Assembly (NCBI GenBank): GCA_039196715.1
Contig: JBCCUP010000022.1
Coordinates: forward strand, 1-62,331
Direction: 5' to 3'
Length of the DNA stretch: 62,331 nt
DNA from: Pseudomonadota bacterium
GTDB lineage: Bacteria; Pseudomonadota; Gammaproteobacteria; CALCKW01
The stretch's first letter is position 1. Each line of letters opens with the position of its first letter. This document shows positions 1 through 7,691 of the stretch, one piece after another. The notes beneath the pieces are model-generated. The model was not told the origin of the DNA. It saw only the letters and a list, made by a program, of their open reading frames with translations, and ran no database searches. Position numbers and translations under genes: made by a program.

Positions 1-187
1 CGCCGATGCCCAGGGGATCACACCCGAGGAGGCCAAGCGCAACCGCGAGGCGACCATTCCAGCCGCGCGCTACGGCACGGCCGCCGAGTTTGGTGCGACT
101 TGCGCGTTTCTCTGTTCGCAACACGCCGGTTTCATTGTCGGCCAGAACGTGTTGCTCGACGGCGGCGCGATCAACACCACGCTGTGA
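1..187 (+). CDS. SDR-family oxidoreductase, C-terminal fragment
   Basis: This is the last 61 codons of a gene that begins outside the window; the frame starts at base 2 and the stop is TGA at 185-187. The fragment carries the usual C-terminal end of a classical short-chain dehydrogenase/reductase: a segment GTAAEFGATCAFLCS, like the R-x-G-x-P-E-E-h-A helix of the family, followed by GQNVLLDGGA, which matches the closing xGQxhxhDGG motif. The catalytic Tyr-Lys and the nucleotide-binding glycines lie upstream and cannot be checked, so the substrate is unknown. Related SDRs are often 3-oxoacyl-ACP reductase-like. A 100-bp non-coding gap separates it from the DMT transporter. Confidence 0.85.
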   Translation, partial: ADAQGITPEEAKRNREATIPAARYGTAAEFGATCAFLCSQHAGFIVGQNVLLDGGAINTTL

Positions 188-287
188 CCCTCGGCGGGCC
201 GCCTCGGGGCATCCCGCTCACCCTTCACGGTCGCCGGCCCGCTGCGCGCGGACCGGTTGACCGGCCCCGACCCGACAAGGCGCCCCC

Positions 288-1178
288 ATGCTGACGCGCA
301 ACGATGTCAGTGCGATGTTGCTGATGGCCGGCGGCATCGCCACCCTGGTTTCGATGGACGCGGTGGTCAAGGAGCTGGTGACCGCCGGCGTCCACGCTGT
401 GCAACTGCTCGCGCTGCGCAGTGTGCTGATCACGGCGGCGTTGCTGTTGATCTTCCACGCGCGCGGCGAAACCCGCCAACTCAAACCCACCCGCTGGCGG
501 TGGCAACTCGTGCGGGCCACGGTCGGGTTCCTCGCGCCCTGCGCGTTTTTCATGTCCCTCCTGTTCCTGCCGCAGGCGGACGCGACCGTGATGTTCTTCT
601 CCGCCCCCCTGGTGGTGACGGTGTGTTCGGTGCTCTTTCTCGGCGAGCGCTTCGGCATCCACCGCTGGATCGCAATTCTGGTCGGCTTTGTCGGCGTGGT
701 CATCGCGCTCGACCCCGAGGGTGGTGCCGACTGGCGCGGCTACAGCCTGGCGCTGGTGGGCAGCCTCGCGTACGCCGCGTTGTTCCTCGTTGGCAAGTAC
801 CTCTCACGCACCGAAACGACCGCCTCGCTGGTGATGGCCTACAACGTCGGCGTGGGTGTGGTGGGACTCTGCCTGTTGCCGTGGTTCTGGGTGCCGATGA
901 CCAATCTGCAGTGGCTGCAACTGGCCTTGCTGGCCACCCTCGCCGTGACCGGCCATTTCATGGTGACAGCCGCCTTCGCGCGGGCCGAAGCCTCGCTGCT
1001 CTCGCCGATCGAGTACACCTCGCTGTTCTGGGCGATCGCCTTCGACTGGCTGCTCTGGCAACACGCACCGAACGGCCAGACGTTGCTCGGCGGTACGGTC
1101 GTCATTCTCGCCGGCCTGTATTTCATCCACCGCGAACGCCTGAGCAGCCGGCAGGACGAGACTCGCGCCACGGTGTGA
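288..1178 (+). CDS. DMT-superfamily (EamA) transporter
   Basis: A 296-residue inner-membrane protein made of two EamA repeats, each with about five hydrophobic segments, the standard ten-helix layout of drug/metabolite exporters (usual length 280-310). The first repeat opens with LLMAGGIATLVSMDAVVKEL and includes the LRSVLI and GERFGIHRWIAIL segments typical of the family; the second ends with the LLGGTVVILAGLYF helix. The ATG at 288 is the first start in frame and gives a complete first helix. Substrate cannot be predicted: family members export amino acids, nucleobases or drugs. It stands alone between the SDR fragment and the MATE gene on the same strand. A second EamA gene occurs at 45289-46197, but the two look only distantly alike. 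Confidence 0.9.
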   Translation: MLTRNDVSAMLLMAGGIATLVSMDAVVKELVTAGVHAVQLLALRSVLITAALLLIFHARGETRQLKPTRWRWQLVRATVGFLAPCAFFMSLLFLPQADATVMFFSAPLVVTVCSVLFLGERFGIHRWIAILVGFVGVVIALDPEGGADWRGYSLALVGSLAYAALFLVGKYLSRTETTASLVMAYNVGVGVVGLCLLPWFWVPMTNLQWLQLALLATLAVTGHFMVTAAFARAEASLLSPIEYTSLFWAIAFDWLLWQHAPNGQTLLGGTVVILAGLYFIHRERLSSRQDETRATV

Positions 1179-1230
1179 CACCCGTCACACTCTGGCCGTT
1201 TGCAACGGGTCCGAATCCGCATCGGCCACC

Positions 1231-1236
1231 TATACT
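1231..1236 (+). promoter_or_regulatory. Possible -10 box upstream of the MATE gene
   Basis: TATACT, five of six matches to the sigma-70 -10 consensus, lies 28 bp before the ATG at 1264. No good -35 box is found 16-18 bp upstream, so this is a weak suggestion. Confidence 0.3.
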
Positions 1237-1263
1237 TGCTGTTTCGCCTGTGCCCCGGACCCC

Positions 1264-2673
1264 ATGCACGACGACGCCAATCGAGACCGGTTGCTTAACG
1301 CGCCGCTCGTGCGACTTTTCCCGAAGCTGGCGCTGCCCATCGCCCTCGGGCTGTTGGTGCACGGGCTCTACAGTTTCGTCGACGCGATCTTCGTCGCGCG
1401 TTTCATCGGTACAGACGCGTTCGGCGGTGTCTCCGCCGCCTTCCCTCTCTATATGGTGGTCATCGCCCTGAACGCGGCGATCGGCAGCGGCATGGCGTCG
1501 TTGATCGCCCGGCAGCTCGGTGCCGCCAACCGCACCGCCGCGCACCGCACGTTGAACACCACACTGGTTTTTGCCGTGGCCTTCGGTGCGTCGCTGAGCG
1601 TGCTTCTCACGGTATTGCAAGCGCAGCTCTTCGAGCTGATGGCCCTGCCGATCAACCTGCGGGCACCGGCGTCGGAGTACATCACGCCGATCATCGCCTT
1701 TGCCACGATCAGCTTTCTCAGCGGCGTGCTCAGCGACGCGTTGCGCGCCATGGGCGAGATGCGGCGCGTGATGGGCCTGATGCTGTTTTCCGCGGTGCTC
1801 AACATCGTGCTCGACGCGCTGTTCATCATCGTCTTCGACCTCGGGGTCCCGGGTGTCGCCTGGGCCACCGTGGTGACCATCCTCGTCACCGGCGTCTATG
1901 CGGGCTGGTTATTCTGGGGGGGCAGCTACCCGGCCTACCCCGAGCGCGCCGCGATGCGCTGGCACTGGCCGAGCCTCCGAGCGGTGTTGTTGCTGGGCGC
2001 ACCCGTGGTCATGAGCCACACGGGCTACGCCGTCGGCATCGCCGCCATCAATTTCGCCACTGCGCACGCGGCCGGCCCGGAAGCAGCCGATCTCTGGGTC
2101 AGCGCCAACGGCGTGATCCAACGCGTGTTCATGCTGCTCTTCCTGCCGGTGATGGGCATGATGATCGCGTTGCAGACGGTGGCGGGGTACAACCACGGCG
2201 CCGGCCAGGCTGCGCGCGTCCGCGAGGCGACCCGCGTGGCGCTCGGCTACAGCCTGCTGTACACCGTACCGGTCGCCGGCCTGATGGTGTTTTCGCCGCA
2301 CAGCGTATTCTGGATCTTCAGCGACGACCCGGCGCTCATGGTGACCAGCGAGATCATCGCCGAAGTGGTCTACCTGAGCTTCCCGTTGATCGGCGCGCTG
2401 CTGATGCTGCCCGCGTTGATGCAGGCAACCGGGCGACCGCTGGTCGCCGTCGCGCTCTACACCGCACACACCTGGTTGATCCTGATGCCGACACTGGCCA
2501 TTGGCACCGTGGGCTTCGCCCTGCCCGGTGTGCGCTGGGCCCTGCCGATCACCGATGCCATCAGCGCGGTGGTGATGGCGACCACCGTCTGGTGGGTGTT
2601 GCGCCAACCCCGCGCAGCGCCAGCCGCATACCCCACCCGCGTCGCGCGCGCGCGCGGCAGCGCCGGGCGCTGA
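1264..2673 (+). CDS. MATE-family efflux transporter
   Basis: A 469-residue integral membrane protein with about twelve hydrophobic segments in two pseudo-repeats, the length and layout of multidrug and toxic-compound extrusion (MATE) antiporters. Family features include the N-terminal LALPIALGLLVHGLYSFVD helix, the FIGTDAFGGVS segment (equivalent of hG-x-x-A-hAAhs) and a matching second-half region after the central loop near residue 230. MATE proteins exchange Na+ or H+ for cationic drugs or metabolites across the inner membrane; the ion and substrate here are not readable. The Arg/Ala-rich end (VARARGSAGR) is cytoplasmic and low in complexity. It converges with the FAD dehydrogenase after 29 bp. 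Confidence 0.9.
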   Translation: MHDDANRDRLLNAPLVRLFPKLALPIALGLLVHGLYSFVDAIFVARFIGTDAFGGVSAAFPLYMVVIALNAAIGSGMASLIARQLGAANRTAAHRTLNTTLVFAVAFGASLSVLLTVLQAQLFELMALPINLRAPASEYITPIIAFATISFLSGVLSDALRAMGEMRRVMGLMLFSAVLNIVLDALFIIVFDLGVPGVAWATVVTILVTGVYAGWLFWGGSYPAYPERAAMRWHWPSLRAVLLLGAPVVMSHTGYAVGIAAINFATAHAAGPEAADLWVSANGVIQRVFMLLFLPVMGMMIALQTVAGYNHGAGQAARVREATRVALGYSLLYTVPVAGLMVFSPHSVFWIFSDDPALMVTSEIIAEVVYLSFPLIGALLMLPALMQATGRPLVAVALYTAHTWLILMPTLAIGTVGFALPGVRWALPITDAISAVVMATTVWWVLRQPRAAPAAYPTRVARARGSAGR

Positions 2674-2702
2674 GCGCGCAACGACGCCCAACACGGTCCC
2701 GT

Positions 2703-4367
2703 TCAAGCGATCCGGTCGCTGCGTCCCGCGTTTCGCCCGGAGTAGATGCACCCGCCGAGGAACGTGCCCTCGAGCGCGTTGTAACCGTGGTACCCGCCGC
2801 CGCCGAAACCTGCGACTTCACCGGCCGCAAACAACCCCGGCACCGCCTCGCCCGCCGCGTCGACCAGCTGGCTGTCGAGGTTGGTCTGCAAGCCGCCGAG
2901 CGTCTTGCGCGTGAGCACGTGCAGCCGCACGGCGATCAGCGGCCCGTTTGCCGGGTCGAGCAATTTGTGCGGCTTGGCGGTGCGGATCAGCCGGTCGCCA
3001 CGGTACTTGCGTGCCGCGTGCACCGCCATGAGTTGCAGGTCCTTGCTGAAAGGGTTGTCGATCTGCGCGTCGCGCGCCTCGACCTGCGCGCGCAAGCGCG
3101 TTTCGTCGAGCAGGTCCTCGCCGGTCAGCGCGTTCATCTCGCGCACCAGCGTGCCGAAGTCGTCAGCGACAATGAAGTCAACGCCGTGCTGTTTGAAGGC
3201 CTCGACCGGTTCGGTTGCACGCGCACCCGAGAGCACGCGCTGTTGCAACACCGCCTTCCAACTGCCGGAGGTGAAATCCGGGTTCTGCTCGGAGCCCGAC
3301 AGCGCGAACTCCTTCTTGATGATTTTCTGCGTGAGGATGAACCAGCTGTAGTCGTGGCCGGTGTCCAGGATGGCCTTGAGCGTGCCCATGCTGTCGAAGC
3401 CCGGCATCGCCGGTGGGGCAAAGCGGTTGCCGCGCGCGTCGAACCACATCGACGACGGCCCGGGCAGAATGCGGATGCCGTGGTGCGGCCAGATCGGGTC
3501 CCAGTTCTGAACGCCCTCGGTGTAGTGCCACATGCGATCCCCGTTGATCACGTGCCCACCGGCGGCCTCGGTAATGGCGATCATCCGCCCGTCGACGTGC
3601 GCCGGCACCCCCGCGACCATCATCGCCGGCGGCGGTCCGAGCCGATCGACCGGCCAGTTGCGGCGCACCAATTCGAAGTTGCCGCCAATGCCGCCCGAGC
3701 ACACGAGCACGGACGGCGCGGTCAGCGCGAAGTCGCCAGCCGCCTCGCGTGACGTCGACGCCCCTTGCGGTGCGTCATCGGGCGCGAGCACGGTGCCACT
3801 GACGCCGGCGACGCGGCCATTGACGAGGTCGATTCGGTCGACCTGGTGCCGGTAGCGGTAGCGCAAACGACCCGCGGCCTCGTGCTCCCGACAGCGCGCG
3901 ATGAACGGCGCCAGCACGCCCGGCCCGGTGCCCCAGGTGATGTGAAAACGCGGCACCGAGTTGCCGTGGCCGTTGGCGAAACCGCCGCCGCGCTCAGCCC
4001 AACCGACCACCGGAAACCAGCGCATGCCCATGGCGTGCAACCACGGTCGCATCTCGCCGGTGGCGAAGTCGAGGTAGGCGTCGGCCCAGGCGCGCGGCAA
4101 AGCGTCCTCGGGCCGGTCGAACTGGGCCGAACCCCACCAGTCGGCGTGGGCCAGCGCGTGGCTGTCGCGGACCCCCATGCGCCGTTGCTCGGGCGTGTCC
4201 ACCATGAACAAGCCGCCGAGCGACCAGAAGGCCTGTCCGCCGAGGTTCTGAGGCCCCTCCTGATCGAGCACGACGACCTGCTTGCCGCGGTCGCACAGCT
4301 CGGCGGCGGCCACGAGGCCTGCAAGCCCGGCCCCGACCACCAGCACGTCTGCGACGTCGGCTCTCAC
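2703..4367 (-). CDS. FAD-binding dehydrogenase (COG3573 / ketosteroid-dehydrogenase-like)
   Basis: A 554-residue flavoprotein of the FAD_binding_2 family (fumarate reductase / 3-ketosteroid delta-1-dehydrogenase fold). The N-terminal dinucleotide motif is clear (VLVVGAGLAGLVAAAEL, with an acidic LDQEG end of strand 2), and the C-terminal FAD signature is GLFAAGEVAGFGGGGYHG. The middle region resembles the COG3573 predicted oxidoreductases rather than true steroid dehydrogenases. The start is GTG at 4367, inside GTGA, so it overlaps the stop of the upstream BASS symporter by four bases and is probably translated by coupling. The pair may import and oxidise one substrate, which is an inference from context. 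No signal peptide, so cytoplasmic. Confidence 0.85.
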   Translation of the reverse strand: MRADVADVLVVGAGLAGLVAAAELCDRGKQVVVLDQEGPQNLGGQAFWSLGGLFMVDTPEQRRMGVRDSHALAHADWWGSAQFDRPEDALPRAWADAYLDFATGEMRPWLHAMGMRWFPVVGWAERGGGFANGHGNSVPRFHITWGTGPGVLAPFIARCREHEAAGRLRYRYRHQVDRIDLVNGRVAGVSGTVLAPDDAPQGASTSREAAGDFALTAPSVLVCSGGIGGNFELVRRNWPVDRLGPPPAMMVAGVPAHVDGRMIAITEAAGGHVINGDRMWHYTEGVQNWDPIWPHHGIRILPGPSSMWFDARGNRFAPPAMPGFDSMGTLKAILDTGHDYSWFILTQKIIKKEFALSGSEQNPDFTSGSWKAVLQQRVLSGARATEPVEAFKQHGVDFIVADDFGTLVREMNALTGEDLLDETRLRAQVEARDAQIDNPFSKDLQLMAVHAARKYRGDRLIRTAKPHKLLDPANGPLIAVRLHVLTRKTLGGLQTNLDSQLVDAAGEAVPGLFAAGEVAGFGGGGYHGYNALEGTFLGGCIYSGRNAGRSDRIA

Positions 4368-5221
4368 TTACTGCGCATCCAGAGCACAAAGGGCAAGGCC
4401 ACCGCGTACATCGTGACGCCGTAGACCGCGGCCGGCAGGCCCATGGCCGGAATCTCCGTGACCACACCCGTGATCAGCGGGGCGAGTGTGATCGCGACCG
4501 TGCTGTTCTGCACACCGGTTTCAACCGAGATGGTCTTCCGCTCCTGCCAGGGCCGCTTCGCGACACCCGCGATGTTCAGGCCCAACAGCATGAGTGCGGC
4601 GTTCAGCACGATCAGCGCCGGTCCGAGGGACGCGAGGTTGACGACGAAGAGATCCCAGTTGGCGGCAATCGCCGCGACCACGATGATCACGAAAAGCGCG
4701 CTCGACAACACCATGGCCCGTGGCTCGATGCGGTTGGCCGTGGCGGGCGAGACATGGCGGATCAGGACGCCGACGCCGACCGGCAAGGTGGTGATCAGGA
4801 ACATGGCAATCGAAAGCGTCGTGACCGAAATACGCGGCGCCTCGCTGCCCATGAAAAACACCACGGCCCAGGCCACCAAGAGCGGCACGGTGGCGATCGA
4901 CACCAACGAGACAACGGCGGTCAGGGACACCGACAGGGCGACGTCCCCCTTGGCCAGTTTGGAGATCAGGTTCGAGGTGACGCCACCCGGACAGAAGCTC
5001 AACAGCATCACCCCGACGGCGATCTCGCCTTGCAAATCGAAGGCGAGCACCACCGCGAAGGCCACCAGCGGCACCAGCAGCATCTGGCAACCCAAGCCGA
5101 TCACGAAGGCCCAGCCGTGGGACACCACGCGGCGGAAGTCCGCCAACGTGAGCCCAATGCCCAGGCTGAACATGATGAACGCGAGGCCAAGCGGCAGCAC
5201 GACGGAAACGAGAATGTCCAA
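4364..5221 (-). CDS. Bile acid:sodium symporter (BASS) family transporter
   Basis: A 285-residue membrane protein with eight to ten hydrophobic helices and the BASS/SBF-domain signature SFCPGGVTSN (residues about 80-90), which lines the sodium and substrate site. BASS proteins take up organic acids, such as bile acids, pyruvate or pantothenate, with Na+. I place the start at the TTG at 5221 because a clean GGAGG lies six bases upstream; the open frame continues to 5308, but that extension is charged and lacks a ribosome site. The stop overlaps the GTG of the FAD dehydrogenase by four bases. Substrate is unknown; the partner gene suggests a carboxylate or alicyclic acid. Confidence 0.85.
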   Translation of the reverse strand: MDILVSVVLPLGLAFIMFSLGIGLTLADFRRVVSHGWAFVIGLGCQMLLVPLVAFAVVLAFDLQGEIAVGVMLLSFCPGGVTSNLISKLAKGDVALSVSLTAVVSLVSIATVPLLVAWAVVFFMGSEAPRISVTTLSIAMFLITTLPVGVGVLIRHVSPATANRIEPRAMVLSSALFVIIVVAAIAANWDLFVVNLASLGPALIVLNAALMLLGLNIAGVAKRPWQERKTISVETGVQNSTVAITLAPLITGVVTEIPAMGLPAAVYGVTMYAVALPFVLWMRSK

Positions 5222-5345
5222 AGTTGACCTCCAGGGGGTACGCAGCTGGGGTGACCACAGCGCCCACTCGGGAACCGACCCGACGGTCACGGCTCGTGGG
5301 CGATACACACAGGGTAGACTGGCGCAAACCGGTCGGGGGGCATTA

Positions 5346-5774
5346 ATGGGTCAAGAAACGCTGTGTGGCGGCTGCCAGTGCGGGACGGTGCGTTTCGCCA
5401 TCTCGGGCGACGTGGTCTGGAGCGGTCACTGCCATTGCGCGAGCTGCCGCCGCTTCACCGGCGGTGCCATGACCACCTGGCTCGGCATCGCTGATAGCGC
5501 ATTCGATCTTGAGCAAGGCGAGATCCGCTACCACCGCACTTCGGACGGGGTGGCGCGCGGTTTTTGTGCGGGCTGTGGCGCGTCGCTCACCTACAGCAGC
5601 ACACGCTTCGCGAACTACCTGCAAATCCATGCGGGCGGCCTGGATGCGCCGGAGCGGCTGGTGCCACAAGCGCACGTGCACGTCGGTGAGCAGTTGCCGT
5701 GGCTGCAGATCGACGACGGCTTGCCGCGCTTCGTGGCCTCGGCCACAGACACGGATTGGCGGTCGTCGAGCTGA
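5346..5774 (+). CDS. GFA / CENP-V domain zinc protein
   Basis: A 142-residue protein of the GFA family (named after the glutathione-dependent formaldehyde-activating enzyme). It has the zinc ligands in family order: GGCQCGTVRF near residue 8, CHCASCRRFTGG near residue 29, and FCAGCGASL near residue 74. Most family members have no proven reaction, and the formaldehyde-activating label itself is doubtful, so only the fold and metal binding are firm. The start ATG at 5346 places the first CxC at the usual distance from the N-terminus. It is divergent from the BASS-FAD pair (124 bp between starts) and converges with the next gene with just four bases between stops. Confidence 0.88.
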   Translation: MGQETLCGGCQCGTVRFAISGDVVWSGHCHCASCRRFTGGAMTTWLGIADSAFDLEQGEIRYHRTSDGVARGFCAGCGASLTYSSTRFANYLQIHAGGLDAPERLVPQAHVHVGEQLPWLQIDDGLPRFVASATDTDWRSSS

Positions 5775-5778
5775 GGGC

Positions 5779-6552
5779 TCAGTCCGCGTCGACGCAGGCC
5801 ATCGCCGCGGCAATGGCGGCGGCGCTGTAGGGTCCGAGCACCCGCGGTGTGAGCGTGCCGTCGTGGCGCACGGCGACGACGTGACGCCAGTTCCCGCTTG
5901 CGACCACCATCTCGATGCCATCACCACAATCGCGCAGTCCGCCCTCGATGTAATCCCAACCGATCCGGTGGTTGCTGAACCCGGTGGCATTCGCTTCCTC
6001 GGTCAGGCGGTCGCCATCGAGCTGCCAAACCCGCAGGGTCTTGGCGAGGTGCGGCCGGTCGATGTAGGCAAATTCGACTGCACCGTCACCGTCGAGGTCG
6101 GCTGCACCGATCGGCGCGAGCCAGCGGTTGGCCGTGCCAATGAACGGCGTCGCGGCAAGCAGACCGTCGGCCGTGTAGAGCGCCAGGCGCGCCCCGTCAG
6201 TGCGATCGCTCTCGACCACCAGCGCCGCCCGGTCGCCCGCGGCGTTCACGGTCACGACCCGCGGCGCCAGGTCTTCAAACACCCGCCGCTGGGGCAGCTG
6301 AATCACCACGTCCTCCGAGGTTGGCTCCGCGCAGCCGCTGCACGCACGCACCGTGAGGTGCAGGCTGCCCCACTCGACCGCGTCGCCGAGCACGCCGTGT
6401 GCGTAGCGGGTGGTCGGGTCGGCGTAGGTCGCGGCAACGACGTCGCCATCGGCCGCGTACCCGAACGGTGCAGCCCCGGCCAACATCAACGAGACAGCAC
6501 AAAGACAGGCCGCTTGACGGGTTGCTGTGTTGCTGCTGATGTCTGCTGCCAC
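5779..6552 (-). CDS. Exported FG-GAP/VCBS-like repeat protein
   Basis: A 257-residue secreted or periplasmic protein of unknown function. The chosen GTG at 6552 is followed by a short polar stretch and a hydrophobic segment ending GAAPFGYA|AD, a plausible signal peptide; GGAG lies ten bases upstream. The mature part contains IGAADLDGDGAVEFAYID, a calcium-binding-like D-x-D-x-D-G loop typical of FG-GAP/VCBS beta-propeller repeats, and two later segments of similar shape, IGWDYIEGGLRDCGDGIEMVVASG and a WRHVVAVRHDG strand. Two Cys pairs may form disulphides. The reading frame stays open upstream to 6876 (alternative start ATG at 6594), which overlaps the broken membrane ORF described separately. 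Probably a small propeller used as a binding surface. Confidence 0.6.
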   Translation of the reverse strand: MAADISSNTATRQAACLCAVSLMLAGAAPFGYAADGDVVAATYADPTTRYAHGVLGDAVEWGSLHLTVRACSGCAEPTSEDVVIQLPQRRVFEDLAPRVVTVNAAGDRAALVVESDRTDGARLALYTADGLLAATPFIGTANRWLAPIGAADLDGDGAVEFAYIDRPHLAKTLRVWQLDGDRLTEEANATGFSNHRIGWDYIEGGLRDCGDGIEMVVASGNWRHVVAVRHDGTLTPRVLGPYSAAAIAAAMACVDAD

Positions 6553-7007
6553 GGGCGTTCTGCTCCAGCTGTTGAGCTCACTCGGACGGAGCATACACCG
6601 AGCCGGTGTCTCGCCATCGGTTCGGTTGGGGATCGTCCATGCGCCGGGGCCGCTCGCGGCCCGGACGCCAAACCCGGTTGCCAGCGCGAAACAGGCTACG
6701 AACACCCTGGCGCCCGCCGAGGGCATCCAGAACCCGAAAAGCACACCCAGCAGTCGCGCCCGCACGCTCGGGCTGCCCGGGCTCAACCGGCTCGTCGAGC
6801 GCAGCAGCGCCCAGACCCCGCCGCCGTACAGCGGCTTGCCAACGTAGGCGATGGGAGACCAATCGCACTCACCCACGCGCTGACGGCGAGCAGCCCGGTC
6901 ACGGACAGTGCGCTGTCAGCCGACAGCGCAACCAACCCGAGCGGCAACAGCCATACCGGCAACACAGCCAGCGGAGCCAGCGCCGCACCGCACCGCACCA
7001 GAAGCAC
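6553..7007 (-). pseudogene. Possible frameshifted small membrane protein
   Basis: This 577-bp gap between convergent-looking neighbours holds no intact gene, but the minus strand looks coding in two successive frames with G/C-rich third positions. A GTG at 7007 opens a frame with two hydrophobic segments (LAPLAVLPVWLLPLGLVAL and VTGLLAVSAWVSAIGL). Around 6850 this frame loses its hydrophobic character, while the frame one base away continues with YGGGVWALL and LLGVLFGFWMP...VFVACFALATGF. Joined by a one-base shift near 6850 they would make a three- or four-helix protein of about 130-150 residues. No family is recognised. It could equally be two spurious frames in GC-rich DNA. Confidence 0.25.
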
Positions 7008-7069
7008 CTGTCATCCACGTCGCGTCGCGCCGGCGCCCGACGCACCCTGCCTCTTACCGCTCAAGCGAC

Positions 7070-7098
7070 TTGACATTGGGCCGTTAAGCCTACAGTAT
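7070..7098 (+). promoter_or_regulatory. Candidate sigma-70 promoter of the regulator-oxidase operon
   Basis: A perfect TTGACA (7070-7075) is followed after 17 bp by CAGTAT (7093-7098), a weak -10 box. It lies in an unusually AT-rich stretch just ahead of the GbsR/MarR gene at 7129 and overlaps the start of the inverted repeat at 7099-7116. Confidence 0.5.
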
Positions 7099-7116
7099 TT
7101 TCAGTAATTTCTGAAA
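7099..7116 (+). promoter_or_regulatory. Inverted repeat, candidate regulator operator
   Basis: TTTCAG-TAATTT-CTGAAA: two perfect 6-base arms around a 6-base spacer, with a partial direct repeat of CAGTAnTTT just upstream (7093-7101 and 7102-7110). It sits between the candidate -10 box and the ATG at 7129, where a winged-helix repressor would block transcription. MarR/GbsR dimers bind sites of this size; autoregulation is inferred. Confidence 0.5.
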
Positions 7117-7128
7117 TTTAAAAAAATC

Positions 7129-7671
7129 ATGGAAAAGCTTGACCCTGACACCCGCACGTTTGTCCTGCATTTCGGCGAAATGGGCAGCCACTGGGGCATC
7201 AACCGCACCGTCGGCCAGGTCTACGCGTTGTTGTACCTGGCCGAATCACCACTCTGCGCCGACGACATCGTGCAGGCGCTCGGCGTGTCGCGTTCGAACG
7301 TGAGCATGAGCCTCAAGGAGCTCCAGGCCTGGCGGCTGGTCAAGCTCCAGCACATCGGCGGCGACCGCCGCGACTTCTTCTCGACACCCGACGACGTGTG
7401 GGAGATCGCGCGCACCCTGATCGAGGAACGGCGCAGACGTGAGCTCGACCCCACCCTGAGTGTCCTGCGCGACCTGATGCTCAATGCCGAAGACCGGGAG
7501 GAAACGCACGGCCAGAGACGCATCCGCGAGATGCACGACCTGCTGGAGCAATCGGTGCGGTGGTCCGACGATCTCCTGCGTCTCAACCCCAGCACCCTGA
7601 AACAGGTCATTCGCCTCGGCGATGGCGTGCGCAAACTCGTCGATTTCGGCGCCCGCCGCGACGGCACCTGA
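7129..7671 (+). CDS. GbsR/MarR-family transcriptional regulator
   Basis: A 180-residue winged-helix regulator. The N-terminal part (FGEMGSHWGINRTVGQVYALLYLAESPLCADDIV) is the characteristic opening of the GbsR branch of MarR proteins; the recognition helix lies in LGVSRSNVSMSLKELQAWRLV (residues about 52-72) and the wing in HIGGDRRDFFS. The C-terminal third is charged and helical, suited to dimerisation. It lies 20 bp before the bd-oxidase genes on the same strand, so it probably controls them and, through the inverted repeat in front of its own ATG, itself. Regulators of this type are often found ahead of quinol-oxidase operons; the signal sensed is unknown. Confidence 0.85.
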   Translation: MEKLDPDTRTFVLHFGEMGSHWGINRTVGQVYALLYLAESPLCADDIVQALGVSRSNVSMSLKELQAWRLVKLQHIGGDRRDFFSTPDDVWEIARTLIEERRRRELDPTLSVLRDLMLNAEDREETHGQRRIREMHDLLEQSVRWSDDLLRLNPSTLKQVIRLGDGVRKLVDFGARRDGT

Positions 7672-7691
7672 TCACAGGCCCGGAGAGCCCG

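Noticed and set aside
2592-3752. Plus-strand open frame opposite the FAD dehydrogenase
   Set aside because: Antisense to a gene with both FAD motifs; Arg/Pro-rich with no domain.
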